From Lasioglossum baleicum (lineage: Eukaryota > Arthropoda > Insecta > Hymenoptera > Halictidae): DNA of 64,000 nucleotides. The notes under the pieces are model-generated. The model saw nothing but the letters and a program-made list of their open reading frames with translations. It ran no database searches and was not told where the DNA came from. A program made the position numbers and the translations under genes. The stretch covers positions 16,770,635 to 16,834,634 of the forward strand of contig NC_134929.1 of NCBI RefSeq assembly GCF_051020765.1. Direction: 5' to 3'. Shown in pieces: positions 45,132-56,229 of the stretch (within the stretch, counting starts at the first letter, position 1; every line of letters starts with the position of its first letter).

Positions 45132-47422
45132 GGTCGTCGCTCGAAGTACCTAAATTCTAGGAAGGGATCGGGGTCTGAATCGGAGCCTCACAATTAGCTT
45201 GTCACAAATAGCATAGTCCGCAGTTCAGAGAAATTGCGTTCAATCAATGCCGGCAATTGCAGCGTGTAAGACGAGTCTATTTCCCGATGGGTACATTCGA
45301 ATCGCAGAATCGATCGGATCCGATCCGATCCGACGAGGGATCCAACCTTGGGAGGCTCCTTCGAATTTCCTCTCGATCCAACGACCCGATCCATCGGTCA
45401 ATCGCACTGTGGCGTATCACGATCGATTCCACGAAGATCGTAGATAAGCATCGGCGCCGCGAATGCGTCTGTTGCTTGCAAACGACGCGTATAAGGATCT
45501 GTAACGTGCACGCGTGACGGATCGTGCGTGCAATAAGAAAAGCCACGGCCGTATTACGCCGGTCTGCCACGGATCCTGGTTCTTTGTGAGGAAAACGTGC
45601 GTCACGGGATTCTTTTTCATTCGCCACGCGTACCCGCCACTCTTTGCTCTCCCTCTCTATCCCTTTCTTTCTTTCTTTCTCACGTCTTCACTTCAACGTT
45701 CTTACTTCTCCCGGGCTACCATCGATCCTTCTTCCTCGCTTTCGACGCCACCCTTTCACGCTCTCTTCACCCAACTCTTCCCTGCACCCATCGATCTGCA
45801 TTTTACTCTTTTCCTAACGTTTCCTCACATTTTTAAGGCTACAGTAGTAGCCTGATCTGTTCAGTGAATAAACGTAATTTCTATTAAACCAGAAAGTAAT
45901 GTTTATGATTCCCTCTTCAAATCAGGAAACCAAAAATTTTCAACTTTTTTTAACGTAGTCTTTAACGCAAAATCTACAGGGTTATATAAAAAAAGTGAGA
46001 AACTTTTGGTTCTAGAACTATTTATCATATAGGGGAGAGTTGCCTAATGAGTACTGGTCACCTAAATCGTACCGGCTCATTTTTTTTTGGTAACCAATTA
46101 ACGTTTGCGACTTCTAGTGGTAAAAATATAAAGCGTCTATGGAGTCGGTAATATACGACACAATTTCGTGCCAACTTGCAGAAGCCGGAAGATTTCAAGT
46201 AAGTTTGATGTAAATTTTAATATTAATCTCCAATTACGCGAAAGAAAATCGCAGGAATGAATGATAAGAAGGGATTTATCACGCCCGACGCATGAAATTT
46301 TCCGCGCGATTGGTCGCGGAAGAAAACGGATCGGGAATGATCCCAATTAACGGATTCCCGCCGTCAATCCTGAATTGGCGAAAGGTCGCCGAAGCGCGGC
46401 GCAAATCGCGGAGCATCGAGATACAATAAACCGTAATTAGCAGCGAGCCTAATGCAATCCGGCGGATCTCGAGCGCAAGCGGTGATATAAATCAAACTTA
46501 TTCCCCGGCCGGCCCTTCGGCCCTCTTATCGATGCGCGGCAGAGATAAATCGCGAAGGGGGGGGGGGGGAAACGTCGGCGAGGGTAGTAATTAGTTTCAG
46601 CGACATTAGTCATTAGCGGAACGCTTCCTCGTGTCCTCTTTTGTGTGTCACTCATATACCAGACCTTTCGATTATTACGGCAGCCGGGTACGACTTAAGC
46701 GTGTACGATTTACCGCGGTTTGTAATTAAATTAAAGGCCGATCTTCGCAGTTGATTGCGACCGCGAGAGAAACTTAGTATACACGCGAACGCCCCCGGGA
46801 AAACAGCAGAAATCTTCTGAAGTACGCGTTACTTCAAGTACAGGTTACTCCCTCGAGTAATACTATACTTCTATCGGAGGGGTGCGTCCCGGCAGAAAAA
46901 TTCACTTTACGCGATTATTAAGTGTTATTACTCGGCCGGCGAAGTTTATGCTAATGAACGGAAACGTGTAGAGATCCAGACAAAATAAAAAAAGTCCACG
47001 GCGTCCGTGGATCGTGGCGGGAAAAATGAAAGGCAATGCAAGATTGTGTTACATATCGTTTCGGTTTTATTTTAGCGATTTTATGCAGGTGCAACATCTG
47101 CTGCGGTTTTCGCGAAAGAATTTCACGATCCTGGTTGTGCTATTAATAGAAATTCAAGCAGTCAACCGGATGATGATTCAATCCCTTTTAATTTCTTAAA
47201 TATTGACTGAATAGCGACTTATAAAAATATCGAGTATATCTGTGTATTCATTGCTTCTATCGTTTCATTTATTTAAAATTGTATTATGTACATGTTTGTA
47301 TTACCAAAATATTTTTATACATGAATCTTTTATGAATAATATACATATACAGCACACCCTTGACCTAAGAAAGTTTCTTAGATCATGTATTATAGTTCTG
47401 CTATTTCTTGCGATGATGGAAA
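45132..47422. other. Non-coding stretch with GC-rich blocks
   Basis: GC-rich at 45180-45620 and 46260-46960. It includes a pyrimidine tract with TTTC repeats near 45660-45685 and a run of 13 G near 46558. ORFs are overlapping and compositional; none is called. Confidence 0.3.
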
Positions 47423-48010
47423 TCTCTATAATATAAAAATGCAGTGCTGACTCACTCACTCACCGACTAACGCCCAGGCTAAACCCTTGGACCTAGAAAG
47501 CTGAAATTTTGCACAGAGGTTTCCTTTATGATCTATACAAGGGATAAGAAAGGATATTTCGAAATTCAACCTCCAAGGGGGTGAAAAGGGGTTGTAACGT
47601 TTGTATGAGGAATATTTTGTTCATGGTCGGATTTACTTCATACTTGGTCTTAAAGCTCTTTGATATAATTAATCAAACACCTGTTTCGGCATTTCAGAAA
47701 ATTCAACCCCTGAGGGGGTGAGAAGGGGTTGCAACGTTTGTCTGAGGAATATTTTATTTGTGGTCGGATTTGCTTGAACCTTGATCTTAATGCTCTTTGA
47801 TATAATTAATCAAACACCTGTTTCGGCATTTTAAAAAATTGATCCCCTAAGGGGTGAAAAGGGGGTTTGAAATCAAAGATGGCGGCATAACATAAAATTA
47901 AAACTCTATAGGGGTGAATGGGGGGTTAAAAGGTTTTATGGAAAAACAATATCAATTTCCGAGGGCATTAAACGGTTTTCTATGCGAGCGAAGCCGCGGG
48001 CAAAAGCTAG
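47423..48010 (+). mobile_element. Non-autonomous Helitron, 588 bp
   Basis: Starts TCTCTATAATATAAAAATGC after an A and ends GCAAAAGCTAG before a T, matching Helitron rules (5' TC, 3' CTAG, insertion between A and T). A short GC hairpin, GCGAAGCCGCGGGC, lies about 10 bases before the end. Inside are two to three imperfect units around 'ctttgatataattaatcaaa' and 'gaaaaggggttg'. No Rep-helicase is present. Confidence 0.85.
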
Positions 48011-48139
48011 TTACTTATAAAGAGGCACTTGCCTCCGATTGTGCTGAAGTTTAAATAGGGAGTGCATTGCATCTAAATAAAAATTGCTATATCATTATTC
48101 AAAATACAGTTTAGATTATTAAATATGTTGGCATCTAAT

Positions 48140-48284
48140 CAATCACTAAACATTTAAGTACTGAAGGAGGTGTTGCATCAATTTCATATCCACAAAATTT
48201 AAAAAATCATAGGGAATGGAAATATCCTACATGGGAATAAGTGTTTAATTTTCTTTTCGAAATAGCTCCGTGTGCAAAGGGTTA
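48140..48284. mobile_element. piggyBac-like MITE (family A), partial
   Basis: Reverse orientation: 'aatcaatcactaaacattta' through 'gtgtgcaaagggttaa' matches the left half of 12596-12852. The other end is missing. Confidence 0.65.
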
Positions 48285-48342
48285 AAATGGGCATCGGAAC
48301 GATTGGTACCAGCTAGCATGTCAATAAAATGCTTGCAAAATC

Positions 48343-48540
48343 ATGGCTCGGTGTAGAAGCAACAGTAGAATCGATATCGTGGATCCGATAGAGAAAAGCC
48401 GCAGACTGGATCTAATCAAGGAACAGAGACAGGCCTGGATGAAAAAAGAATTGCCCAGCTGTACGCATAATGCGCGCACGATAACGCGAAGTGTGCGTGA
48501 TGTCCGCGGGAATTGGATGCAGGCTCTGGAGGCGTGTTAA
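48343..48540 (+). CDS. Small uncharacterised protein, 65 residues
   Basis: An ATG in good context (ATCATGG) with an in-frame TAA six codons upstream opens a frame of 65 codons ending in TAA. The peptide begins MARCRSNSRIDIVDPIEKS and continues KSRRLDLIKEQRQAWMKKEL, a charged amphipathic stretch that could form a helix or short coiled coil. It ends with two Trp and a Cys (GNWMQALEAC). Base composition rises exactly over the frame and codon choice looks normal. No signal peptide or membrane segment. It may be a single-exon gene or a terminal exon; no family is recognised. A poly(A) signal was not found close by. Confidence 0.45.
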   Translation: MARCRSNSRIDIVDPIEKSRRLDLIKEQRQAWMKKELPSCTHNARTITRSVRDVRGNWMQALEAC

Positions 48541-49264
48541 CGAGGCAACCGATAAATTAGTTCCATATCATTCCCTGTCCGTCGTATCGCTTTACGTCTC
48601 CCGAACGGCGGGTCCGTCCCGTCATTGACTACCGTTTCTCTCTAACGTGTCTTCGATAACTGTAAACACTGTAAAGGCGGAGAGTCTCTGCGCGCGAAGA
48701 AGCGAGAGGGGAATACAAAGATAGAAGAAGAAAGGAATAGAGAAGGGGAGGAGGGAGAGAAAGAAGGGAAAAAAGAAGAGACGGCGACGACGTCGAAAGA
48801 GGAGACACGCACTTCCCTTCGACCCATGCGGTGCGGTGCCTCGAACGGCGTCGTTTTTCTTCCCACGCAAGACTCTCCCGACTACGTCTGCGATGCGCAT
48901 CCGTTGTCCCTTAATCTCTTTCCCCCGACGTCGTTTAATCTCTCCATAAATCCGGCACTTACTTTCTGCGCGACGAAAGAACGCCGAGAGGGGTGGCGGA
49001 ATTAAGACGGTAACACGTTAATTGCCGGCTTGCTTCTAATGGTCAGGGAATGCACCGCTCAGGGCCGCTTCACCCTGCGCGCGCCTTGGACCTCTGCTGA
49101 AATTGAACAGTGACATCGCCGAATCGTCGCGCACCACTAAAAGCGGCTATTTTATACGTGACTTTATGAAAATAAGAATTTCAGCCATTTTTAAAATTAT
49201 ATGTACCCGATGAAATAAATTTTGTAACAATTCCTCATGGATGCATTTTTACAATCATCATGAA
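48541..49264. other. GC-rich stretch with a polypurine tract
   Basis: About 48690-48785 is almost pure A/G on the plus strand ('gaagaagaaaggaatagaga'). Long minus-strand frames (48622-48900) are artefacts of this tract. No gene supported. Confidence 0.4.
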
Positions 49265-50054
49265 TTAACACTAAACCTACCATCGCCGGTTAAATGATCG
49301 GTTTTGGATTTTTTGTTCGACAATTATTGAAATTCTAAAGATGTTCTCATGGGAATTGATTGAATACATTTTTTTTTATTCCAGTTTACAGTTAGGAGCA
49401 AAACCGATCACACACACTTTAAGTCAGAATAACTTTTTTATGAATGGACTAAACGACTTCAATTTCTCTGTAAGGATAGAAGAATTAGTTTAGTAAATGA
49501 CGTTGAAAAAATATGTTTTGAAAAAATGCACTTGGTCGGAATTGTGAAAAACAATAGTAAAACAAGTCAACTTGTATAAATTATATACGCTCCGAAAATT
49601 TCATTGAAATTGGTTAATTGGTTTACGAGTTATAAACGATTAAAAGTCGTAAAAATTGTAATTTTTAAAGATTTTCGGCCGTTTTATCACTTTTTCGTTT
49701 ATAACTCGTAAACCAATTAACTAATTTCAATGAAATTTTCAGAGCGTATATAATTTACACGAGTTGACCAAACAAATCTTTTAAATTTTCGTTATTGGCT
49801 CAGCTAAAAAAGTCGTAAAAATCAATTTTCACTATTGTCTTTCACAATTCCGACCAAGTACATTTTTTCAACATATTTTTTAGACGTCATATAAAATAGC
49901 CTTACAGAGAAATTGAAGTCGTTTGGTCCATTCATAAAAAAGTTATTCTGATTTAAAGTGTGTGTGATCACACACTTATTCTACACATATTGTAATAATA
50001 CAATACAATACGTATTATGTACTCACGTTTGATGGTCGGTAGGTTTAGTGTTAA
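49265..50054. mobile_element. piggyBac-like MITE (family B), interrupted
   Basis: TTAA/CACTAAACCTACC begins at 49265 and GGTAGGTTTAGTG/TTAA ends at 50054. The expected ~230-bp element is split by a foldback element at about 49389-49995. Confidence 0.8.
49389..49995. mobile_element. Tc1-like foldback element
   Basis: From CAGTTAGGAGCAAAACCGAT the left arm runs about 270 bp ('taacttttttatgaatggac', 'tgcacttggtcggaattgtg') and is inverted on the right. The hinge is near 49660-49690. The right terminus has diverged after 'agtgtgtgtgatcacacac'. No transposase. Confidence 0.75.
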
Positions 50055-50707
50055 GAATATTAGACGCCGTAAACCTATACGAATAAACAGTGTAATATAA
50101 TACACATTGCTATATGTAGATTAACGTACCTACACTCTACTCGTGTACCTATACGCTCTCTAGAGGGTGAAAAAAGAAAGTAGCCAGAACGGTGCAGCAG
50201 TGCATGAAGGGAGAAATGGGGGAATGGCGGGTCGAGTATAAAAGTAGTAGGGCCTACCAACACCATGATGCAGCCCTGAAACCACCGTGACGTTTTACGT
50301 TTACACGGGGTGACTGGATAGGTTTCACGAACGGACAAGTCCTACTCTGATGGGTTTAGGGTTAGATAATCCATTTAGCCGAGGAGCTCGTCGTGGTCCG
50401 AAGAGTCAAGTTCTCTTCCGTTAATCTTGGAAAGATTAGGCCTCTGGACCGAGCAATAAATTACAGACCTGGGTCTCCATGCAATAATTCACGGAATTGT
50501 AGGTTCCGAATGAAAAGGCACAACTTTAGGGTACAATTTATCTCAAAAGTCTCTAATAATTGTCCACAAACATTTGTAATTGCTTAAAGAGAATCGCATA
50601 GAATTAAAGCTTTACTATTATGTATCAAGGTCATAATTTTGAGCATTTGCAGTGTCTCATTCGGTAAGTACATAAACCGAAGTGTCTGATCAGTTCCTCA
50701 AAGTACA
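50055..50707. other. Non-coding stretch
   Basis: GC-balanced in 50130-50420. A donor-like 'cattcggtaagtaca' near 50661 follows an acceptor-like 'tttgcag' by only 11 bases. No gene is called. Confidence 0.3.
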
Positions 50708-50709
50708 TA

Positions 50710-51408
50710 TTAGGTCGTTCGGAAAGTCATTTCGTTTTCTCAAGGGAAAATGAGAGCCACTTTTTTTACCATTTAGAAGAAGTTTTGTGATATTTTGTTC
50801 TATGATGTCCTGCGATTTTTCAAGCAGCTTAACACTAAACCTACCACGACCAGTAAAAATGACCGATTCCAGATTTTTTATTTTATTTTTATTGAGATTT
50901 CGTAAGGAATGGTTGTATACATATAGATATATTTAGTAGAGCACGTATTACAATAGGGACCGCACAAAGTCGAAATAAAATAAGTCGTGTCATTTTTATA
51001 AGGGGACATGTGTACCAGTTACTTTAAAGACGCGGTAGGTTTAGTATTAAAGATCCCATGCTCGTAGAATTTCTGTTTTTTATTAGCTAAACATTGAGTT
51101 ATACGACTTTAAAAAGTCGTATTAAAACTTTAAAAAGTCGACTTTATTTGAAATGAAATTTACACCGCATAAAAAACGTAGGGAAAAGCGAAAAAATGGT
51201 AATCCGATGGTACATCCACTCCTTAAACAGCACACAACTTTTTCTGTCGTGCACTAGACTCTTATCCTTGTGGTAATAGAAAAGCAAAACGAGATGGAAA
51301 TGCGTACTTTGATTTTGCATAATTGATGCCATGACAAAAAAATATTTAAAGCACTACAAGGCAGGAAATCTCTACATGAGAAACGAAATTACTTTCCGAG
51401 CGACCCAA
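50710..51408. mobile_element. Non-autonomous mariner-type element
   Basis: TTAGGTCGTTCGGAAAGTCA at the left is inverted at the right (TTACTTTCCGAGCGACCCAA), with TA on both flanks. A family B piggyBac-like MITE sits inside. The remainder has no transposase motif. Confidence 0.75.
50829..51050. mobile_element. piggyBac-like MITE (family B), nested in the mariner element
   Basis: TTAA/CACTAAACCTACC to GGTAGGTTTAGTA/TTAA. Interior matches 18750-18953 closely ('gcacgtattacaat'). Confidence 0.85.
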
Positions 51409-51410
51409 TA

Positions 51411-52832
51411 GAATATTTTCCATCACAGTTGATCTTGAACGATCTTGAATGACCTTGGGTCGTAGGTCACTGTCATAAAACGCCTCGGTAGATAGCGCAT
51501 AGAAAAGTAAAAAAAAGGACTTGACCTCCATATGTTCTGCACGCGTCCGCCTACAGAAAAACTATTATCATGGAATTATGTCAACGTCGAAAGTACTTCG
51601 ATGCACAATGTCATAGATCTTGCAGATCAAGAAAAAACTTCTCACAGCAAGTAATGTATCTACCCTCTTTCAACAGGATTAAAAAATGTCCATTGCCTCT
51701 CGTTTCAATAGCAACAAGCAGCATCAGAAAAATGGAGCAACCAAGTTCAGTCCACAAAATACTGGCAACGTGTTGTCGATCAGAATCCTCCTCAAGATCG
51801 CCATCAGAATAGCCCCGACAATTGAGACAACAAAACCTCAAGGATGTCCCAGCGAACCAGTTCAACGTTCGTCGACGGTCTCGAACGGTTCTATTTTTGC
51901 GTAGCCGTCGAATCTGTCTATTTCTTCGGTAATAAACCAGTGTATCAGCAAACGAGACCGATAACAATCGGCCGCGGACTGGTTTCACCTTTCCGCTGGC
52001 GGCGGGCAGCAGGCCTGTCAATATTCATCGAAACGAATCGGTTGCCAGCTACGGCAACCTTTCCCCCGGCTGTTTTCACAATCGCGAAACGACGCCCGGT
52101 GATATTGATTTTCCAATTATATCGGAACGATTAAGAACAATCTCTCTCTCTCTCTCTGTCTTTCCTCCCTTTTCACCGATCGGAAACTCGTGGAGTTGTT
52201 GCGAAACCGATGTTGCGAAACGCTCTCTCGGTCGTTGAGTCAGGTTCAAGCAGAACGTGAAACAACGGTGTGCGCCAGTGTTCTGGAAGTGTTGCGAGCG
52301 TGTTTGCCCGAGCTGCGAAGCGAAAGGTTCGCGGATTTTTGCGAGACCGTGTGCACTAGGCAGCCAGCCGCTTTTATGCTCGTTCTACCGTTCGACCGTA
52401 ACGAAACCGCCACGTATACGTGTATACAAGTATATCTATGTGTATACACCACAGGGGCAGTGGCTGTCCCGGTGTTTGAACAGGTAAACGTCACGACGCG
52501 CCCCGATACATCGACTTCTCGATATTTCATCTGGCGTTTACCGGCCCCCACCGGGACACTTATCTTTTCCACGGTGATTCATGCTTGTGAAATTTTCGAT
52601 AAGCGGTTATGTGCGTCGTTTAGACGAGTGAATCAGGTCTATGCAACAGCCAACCCATAGGCGATTACCGCCAGGGTATTTACACAAACCGGAAGGGTTA
52701 GCCCGGGAGATTTTATGGCGGACTTCTGGGATATAAATGCGTCTTTCAAGCGGAGCTTGCTCATTGATCGCGGACACTATTGTCTGTTGATCGTGATTTC
52801 ATTTACAGTGCGTCTAGAAAGTAGCGTGAAGT
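51411..52832. other. GC-rich stretch with ambiguous ORFs, possible promoter
   Basis: A (TC)n tract at about 52140-52160 precedes GC-rich DNA to 52740, a pattern seen at GAGA-type promoters. A 156-codon frame at 52190-52660 starts from GTG and a minus frame at 51611-52021 contains ILWTELGCSIFLMLLVAIE. Neither has a domain, splice or start support; neither is called. Confidence 0.3.
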
Positions 52833-53905
52833 GCCCAAATATGAACCACTTTTTGTTGATGTCAGTTTTTGATTATTATTGAATGCTCTTTATCGACCAA
52901 AAAATTACCAGTTATTGACGCATTTCCTTCTTATAAGATTCTGGGATCAAGTTTGTTCAAAAATTAATACAGCTTGGGAAAAATATTTTGTTTTCGTGGT
53001 GTGTCATTTGCAGGTTACAGCGAAAAGGGTCTTAATATGGCATACCTTGAGTCCCTAATATGAACCACTTTTTGTTGGTCGTTTTTTGACTTTTTTAGAA
53101 TGCTCTTTTTCGACCAAAAAATTACCAGTTATTGATGCATTTCCTTCTTATAAGATTCTGGGATCAAGTTTGTTCAAAAATTAATGCAGCTTGGGAAAAA
53201 TATTTTTTTCGTGGTGTGTCATTTGCAGGTTACAGCGAAAAGGGTCTTAATATGGCATACCTTGAGTCCCTAATATGAACCACTTTTTGTTGGTCGTTTT
53301 TTGACTTTTTTAGAATGCTCTTTTTCGACCAAAAAATTACCAGTTATTGATGCATTTCCTTCTTATAAGATTCTGGGATCAAGTTTGTTCAAAAATTAAT
53401 GCAGCTTGGGAAAAATATTTTTTTCGTGGTGTGTCATTTGCAGGTTACAGCGAAAAGGGTCTTAATATGGCATACCTTGAGTCCCTAATATGAACCACTT
53501 TTTGTTGGTGTCATTTTTTGATTATTATTGAATGCTCTTTATCGACCAAAAAATTACCAGTTATTGACGCATTTCCTTCTTATAAGATTCTGGGATCAAG
53601 TTTGTTCAAAAATTAATACAGCTTGGGAAAAATATTTTGTTTTCGTGGTGTGTCATTTGCAGGTTACAGCGAAAAGGGTCTTAATATGGCATACCTTGAG
53701 TCCCTAATATGAACCACTTTTTGTTGGTCGGTTTTTGATTTTTTTAGAACGCTCTTTTTCGACCAAAAAATTACCAGTTGTAGATGCATTTCCTCACTAT
53801 AAGATTCTAAGGTCAAGTTTGTTCAAAAATTAATACAGCTTGGGAAAATATTTTGTTTTTGTGGTATCTTTTGCAGGTTCCAGCGAATGGCCCTAATATG
53901 CACCT
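52833..53905 (+). repeat. Tandem repeat, 215-219 bp x 5
   Basis: 'atgaaccactttttgttg' recurs at 52841, 53060, 53275, 53490 and 53709. Units 2 and 3 are nearly identical, 1 and 4 resemble each other more (they keep 'gattattattgaatgctctt'), and 5 is the most diverged. The pattern implies duplication of multi-unit blocks. Confidence 0.95.
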
Positions 53906-54099
53906 AGTGCTATATTCGGCACCCACACCAAGAATATTAGGGAACCGTTGGTAGTGCCATATTGGGAACTCCACGTGGACTGATAATACTAGCTAACTGA
54001 CGAAGAGAAAATGAATTTCAGCTCAAACCAACAGTTGGCAAACATTAACATAAATAAACTGAAACTACAGATATGTTCAAACATTTCAAAATCACTCAC
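53906..54099. other. Array edge, non-coding
   Basis: Words such as 'gtagtgccatattggga' and 'gtagtgccataccatattt' (54270) suggest old repeat debris. No gene. Confidence 0.3.
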
Positions 54100-54162
54100 C
54101 TTCCTCGAAAAAGATACTATCGAAAATCTAACCACAAAAATATTCAACACGTGCAGACACAA
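54100..54162 (-). other. Candidate 63-nt minus-strand exon
   Basis: Acceptor 'gatcctccgtcag' and donor AGGAAG/GTGAGT enclose 63 bases, open in one frame as LCLHVLNIFVVRFSIVSFSR. It is symmetric (a multiple of three) and lies 1.2 kb downstream of the candidate exon at 55363-55422 on the same strand. The hydrophobic reading is AT-driven and may be chance. Confidence 0.22.
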
Positions 54163-54325
54163 CTGACGGAGGATCGATACTAAACACTATGTATATGTAG
54201 AATGGTGCGTAAACTTGGAAAACTATGGTTTTAGGATTTTCTCACTAGAGTACAACTTCTCCTTTACAAGATATAAGGTAGTGCCATACCATATTTGGAC
54301 ATTTTACCCTACACTGTACACCCAT

Positions 54326-54508
54326 ATCACTGAACTGCCGGTGAAATGACCGGTTTTATATTTTTCACTTCACAGTTATTGAAATTATGAAGTTGAATTA
54401 TATATATTGTAATAAAAATTGCACAAAATCTAAACAAATGGAACCTTGTCGTTTTTATAAGCTAAAATATTTTGATCGTTTTTAGTGCTCGGTAGGTTTC
54501 GTCTTTAA
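54326..54508. mobile_element. piggyBac-like MITE (family B), left end decayed
   Basis: 'ctgaactgccggtgaaatga' through 'ctcggtaggtttcgtctTTAA'. Right TTAA kept; left end eroded. Confidence 0.65.
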
Positions 54509-55362
54509 ATAAATTGTTTTTAATAGATCCACACTTTTTCTTCAGATGTGGGAAGCATTGTGCGAATAATTTGCAAATTTTTTATCTGTGTCCATAATGA
54601 AAATTTGAAACATATGTCTTGCAAATCCAATAACAAAGTCTGATTTCTCGTAAAAATTGTAAGTAACTACGACATAAATAAATCCGAGTGAAATTTTTTG
54701 CAGCTTCTATCATAGATGCATGAAAGTGGATTCTTTATGGTAATTTTGATTGTCGAGATCGGTTGATACTGATACACTTATGGGAAGTAAACGTGCCTTC
54801 GAGTTGGAGCAGAGCTGAGTTTGTTCATTGGAGCGTTGCTCACGCGAATACTCGATTGTCTTGACTGTAATTTGATTTGATTGTCTTGACTGCAGTATGA
54901 TAATTTTAATTGTCGAGATTGGATGATAATAATGATTTATGCGGTCTTCAATGGAACGCGTTCTCCTGTTTTGGTACATCCTATACACAGTAAAATATAG
55001 CATAGTTCATATTTATTGTATTACTGGTCGAAATTGAAACAGCTGAAAGAAATCGTAATCTGCATTCGATTTCAAGGGTTATAACCATGAGGGGTATTTA
55101 AATCTGTCACGAAGCAAAGTTCCAGTAAAATTTATTAAATTATGAGTGAGTGAATGTATAGAAGACCATAAACGCGACGCCCAAATTCAGAGCAAAACGA
55201 ATTTACGTGGATTGATGAAGTACTATTCGATATGACGGAGGTTCATGAGAAATTTGCTTTGCCAGCGAGGCTTAAAATCTTCAAATAGTGAGTCCTCTAT
55301 TAATTAGAGTAATTATGCTTTGTGTTATTCGACTATTAAACAAGATTGCACAAGTAACTCAC
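54509..55362. other. Non-coding stretch
   Basis: Contains a short internal duplication of 'ggtaattttgattgtcgaga' (about 54740 and 54897) and no supported gene. Confidence 0.3.
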
Positions 55363-55422
55363 CTCGAGCCCTTTGAGAATCATACCGACTATCCCTAGGT
55401 AAAGATTTCCGCTTAGACTCAC
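55363..55422 (-). other. Candidate 60-nt minus-strand exon with recursive-splice-like start
   Basis: Minus strand: polypyrimidine acceptor 'acttttctcgtattttacag' runs straight into GTGAGTCTAAG, and 60 bases later GGCTCGAG/GTGAGT is a near-consensus donor. Two frames are open: VSLSGNLYLGIVGMILKGLE and, offset, ESKRKSLPRDSRYDSQRAR. The length is a multiple of three, as for a cassette exon. The fused CAG/GTGAGT is the recursive-splice layout, also seen at 6432. No family recognised. Confidence 0.5.
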
Positions 55423-56037
55423 CTGTAAAATACGAGAAAAGTATTGGTTAACTTCTAAACGAGGCAGAGCACAAATTTGCCACATATTTCGCAAATTTTA
55501 TAGGTTATATAAAGTTCGAAAATGTTTTCAAAATCAATTTAACATTATTCATTAATTATTGTCACTTGTTCAATTACAGTCAAAATAAGAATACAGGTGA
55601 TCTGGTGGGAGTATGCACGGAACTTGAGAAAAACTCAACGCCTCCGCTAAATACGGTAAAGTATGATTGCAGAATTCTCAACGTGCTCTTGCAGTATAGT
55701 AACAATATTCTCCAACAATGCACCTAAACGATAAGAATATGATTAACTGAAATTACATATCTTCTCGACAATGCATACATTTAAAAGTATCGAGTAATTG
55801 CATGTAATATGTAATGTGTTACATATATTATACAGTATCAATTGTAGATTATTTAAAACATTAGATTGATGTGAAAGTAATGGAGATATTAGAGACTGTC
55901 CCTTATATCAAATCTTTGTTGTGATTTAACAGAATCCACTTTTTAAAAAATAATTGGCAAACATTCTTTTGCATCAACCCAATACAAAAAGCATGAGTAG
56001 ATCACTTTTATTTTATTTTGAAGCTAATCATCCATAC
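55423..56037. other. Non-coding stretch
   Basis: AT-rich; no gene or repeat with clear ends. Confidence 0.3.
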
Positions 56038-56229
56038 TAGACTGAGGATCTTCATGAAAAATAAAACTTTTCTGGATCAATTGCAGGAAACAGAAATGAA
56101 ATAAAAAAGTACAATACATTTTCATTCAATAATTGTAACACGAGTCAAATTGTATTTTACAAAAATAACAAAAATATACCTATCCAAATTTTTTTATAAC
56201 CACAATAATTGCATAAAATCCTCAGCCTA
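56038..56229. mobile_element. hAT-like MITE, 192 bp
   Basis: TAGACTGAGGATCTTCATGA at the left and GCATAAAATCCTCAGCCTA at the right. Flanking bases do not match, so the TSD has been lost or an end rearranged. Confidence 0.7.

Noticed and set aside
48622..48900. Phe/Leu/Ser-rich minus-strand frames
   Set aside because: Low-complexity translation of the polypurine tract.
50652..50662. 11-nt micro-exon between 'tttgcag' and GGTAAGTACA
   Set aside because: Too short to support without neighbours; no other exon of a plus-strand gene is near.
51611..52021. 136-codon minus-strand frame
   Set aside because: No ATG near its start, no splice sites, and no match to a transposase or domain that I recognise.
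52190..52660. 156-codon plus-strand frame
   Set aside because: GTG start, no domain, overlapped by an equally long minus frame, in a GC-rich promoter-like block.
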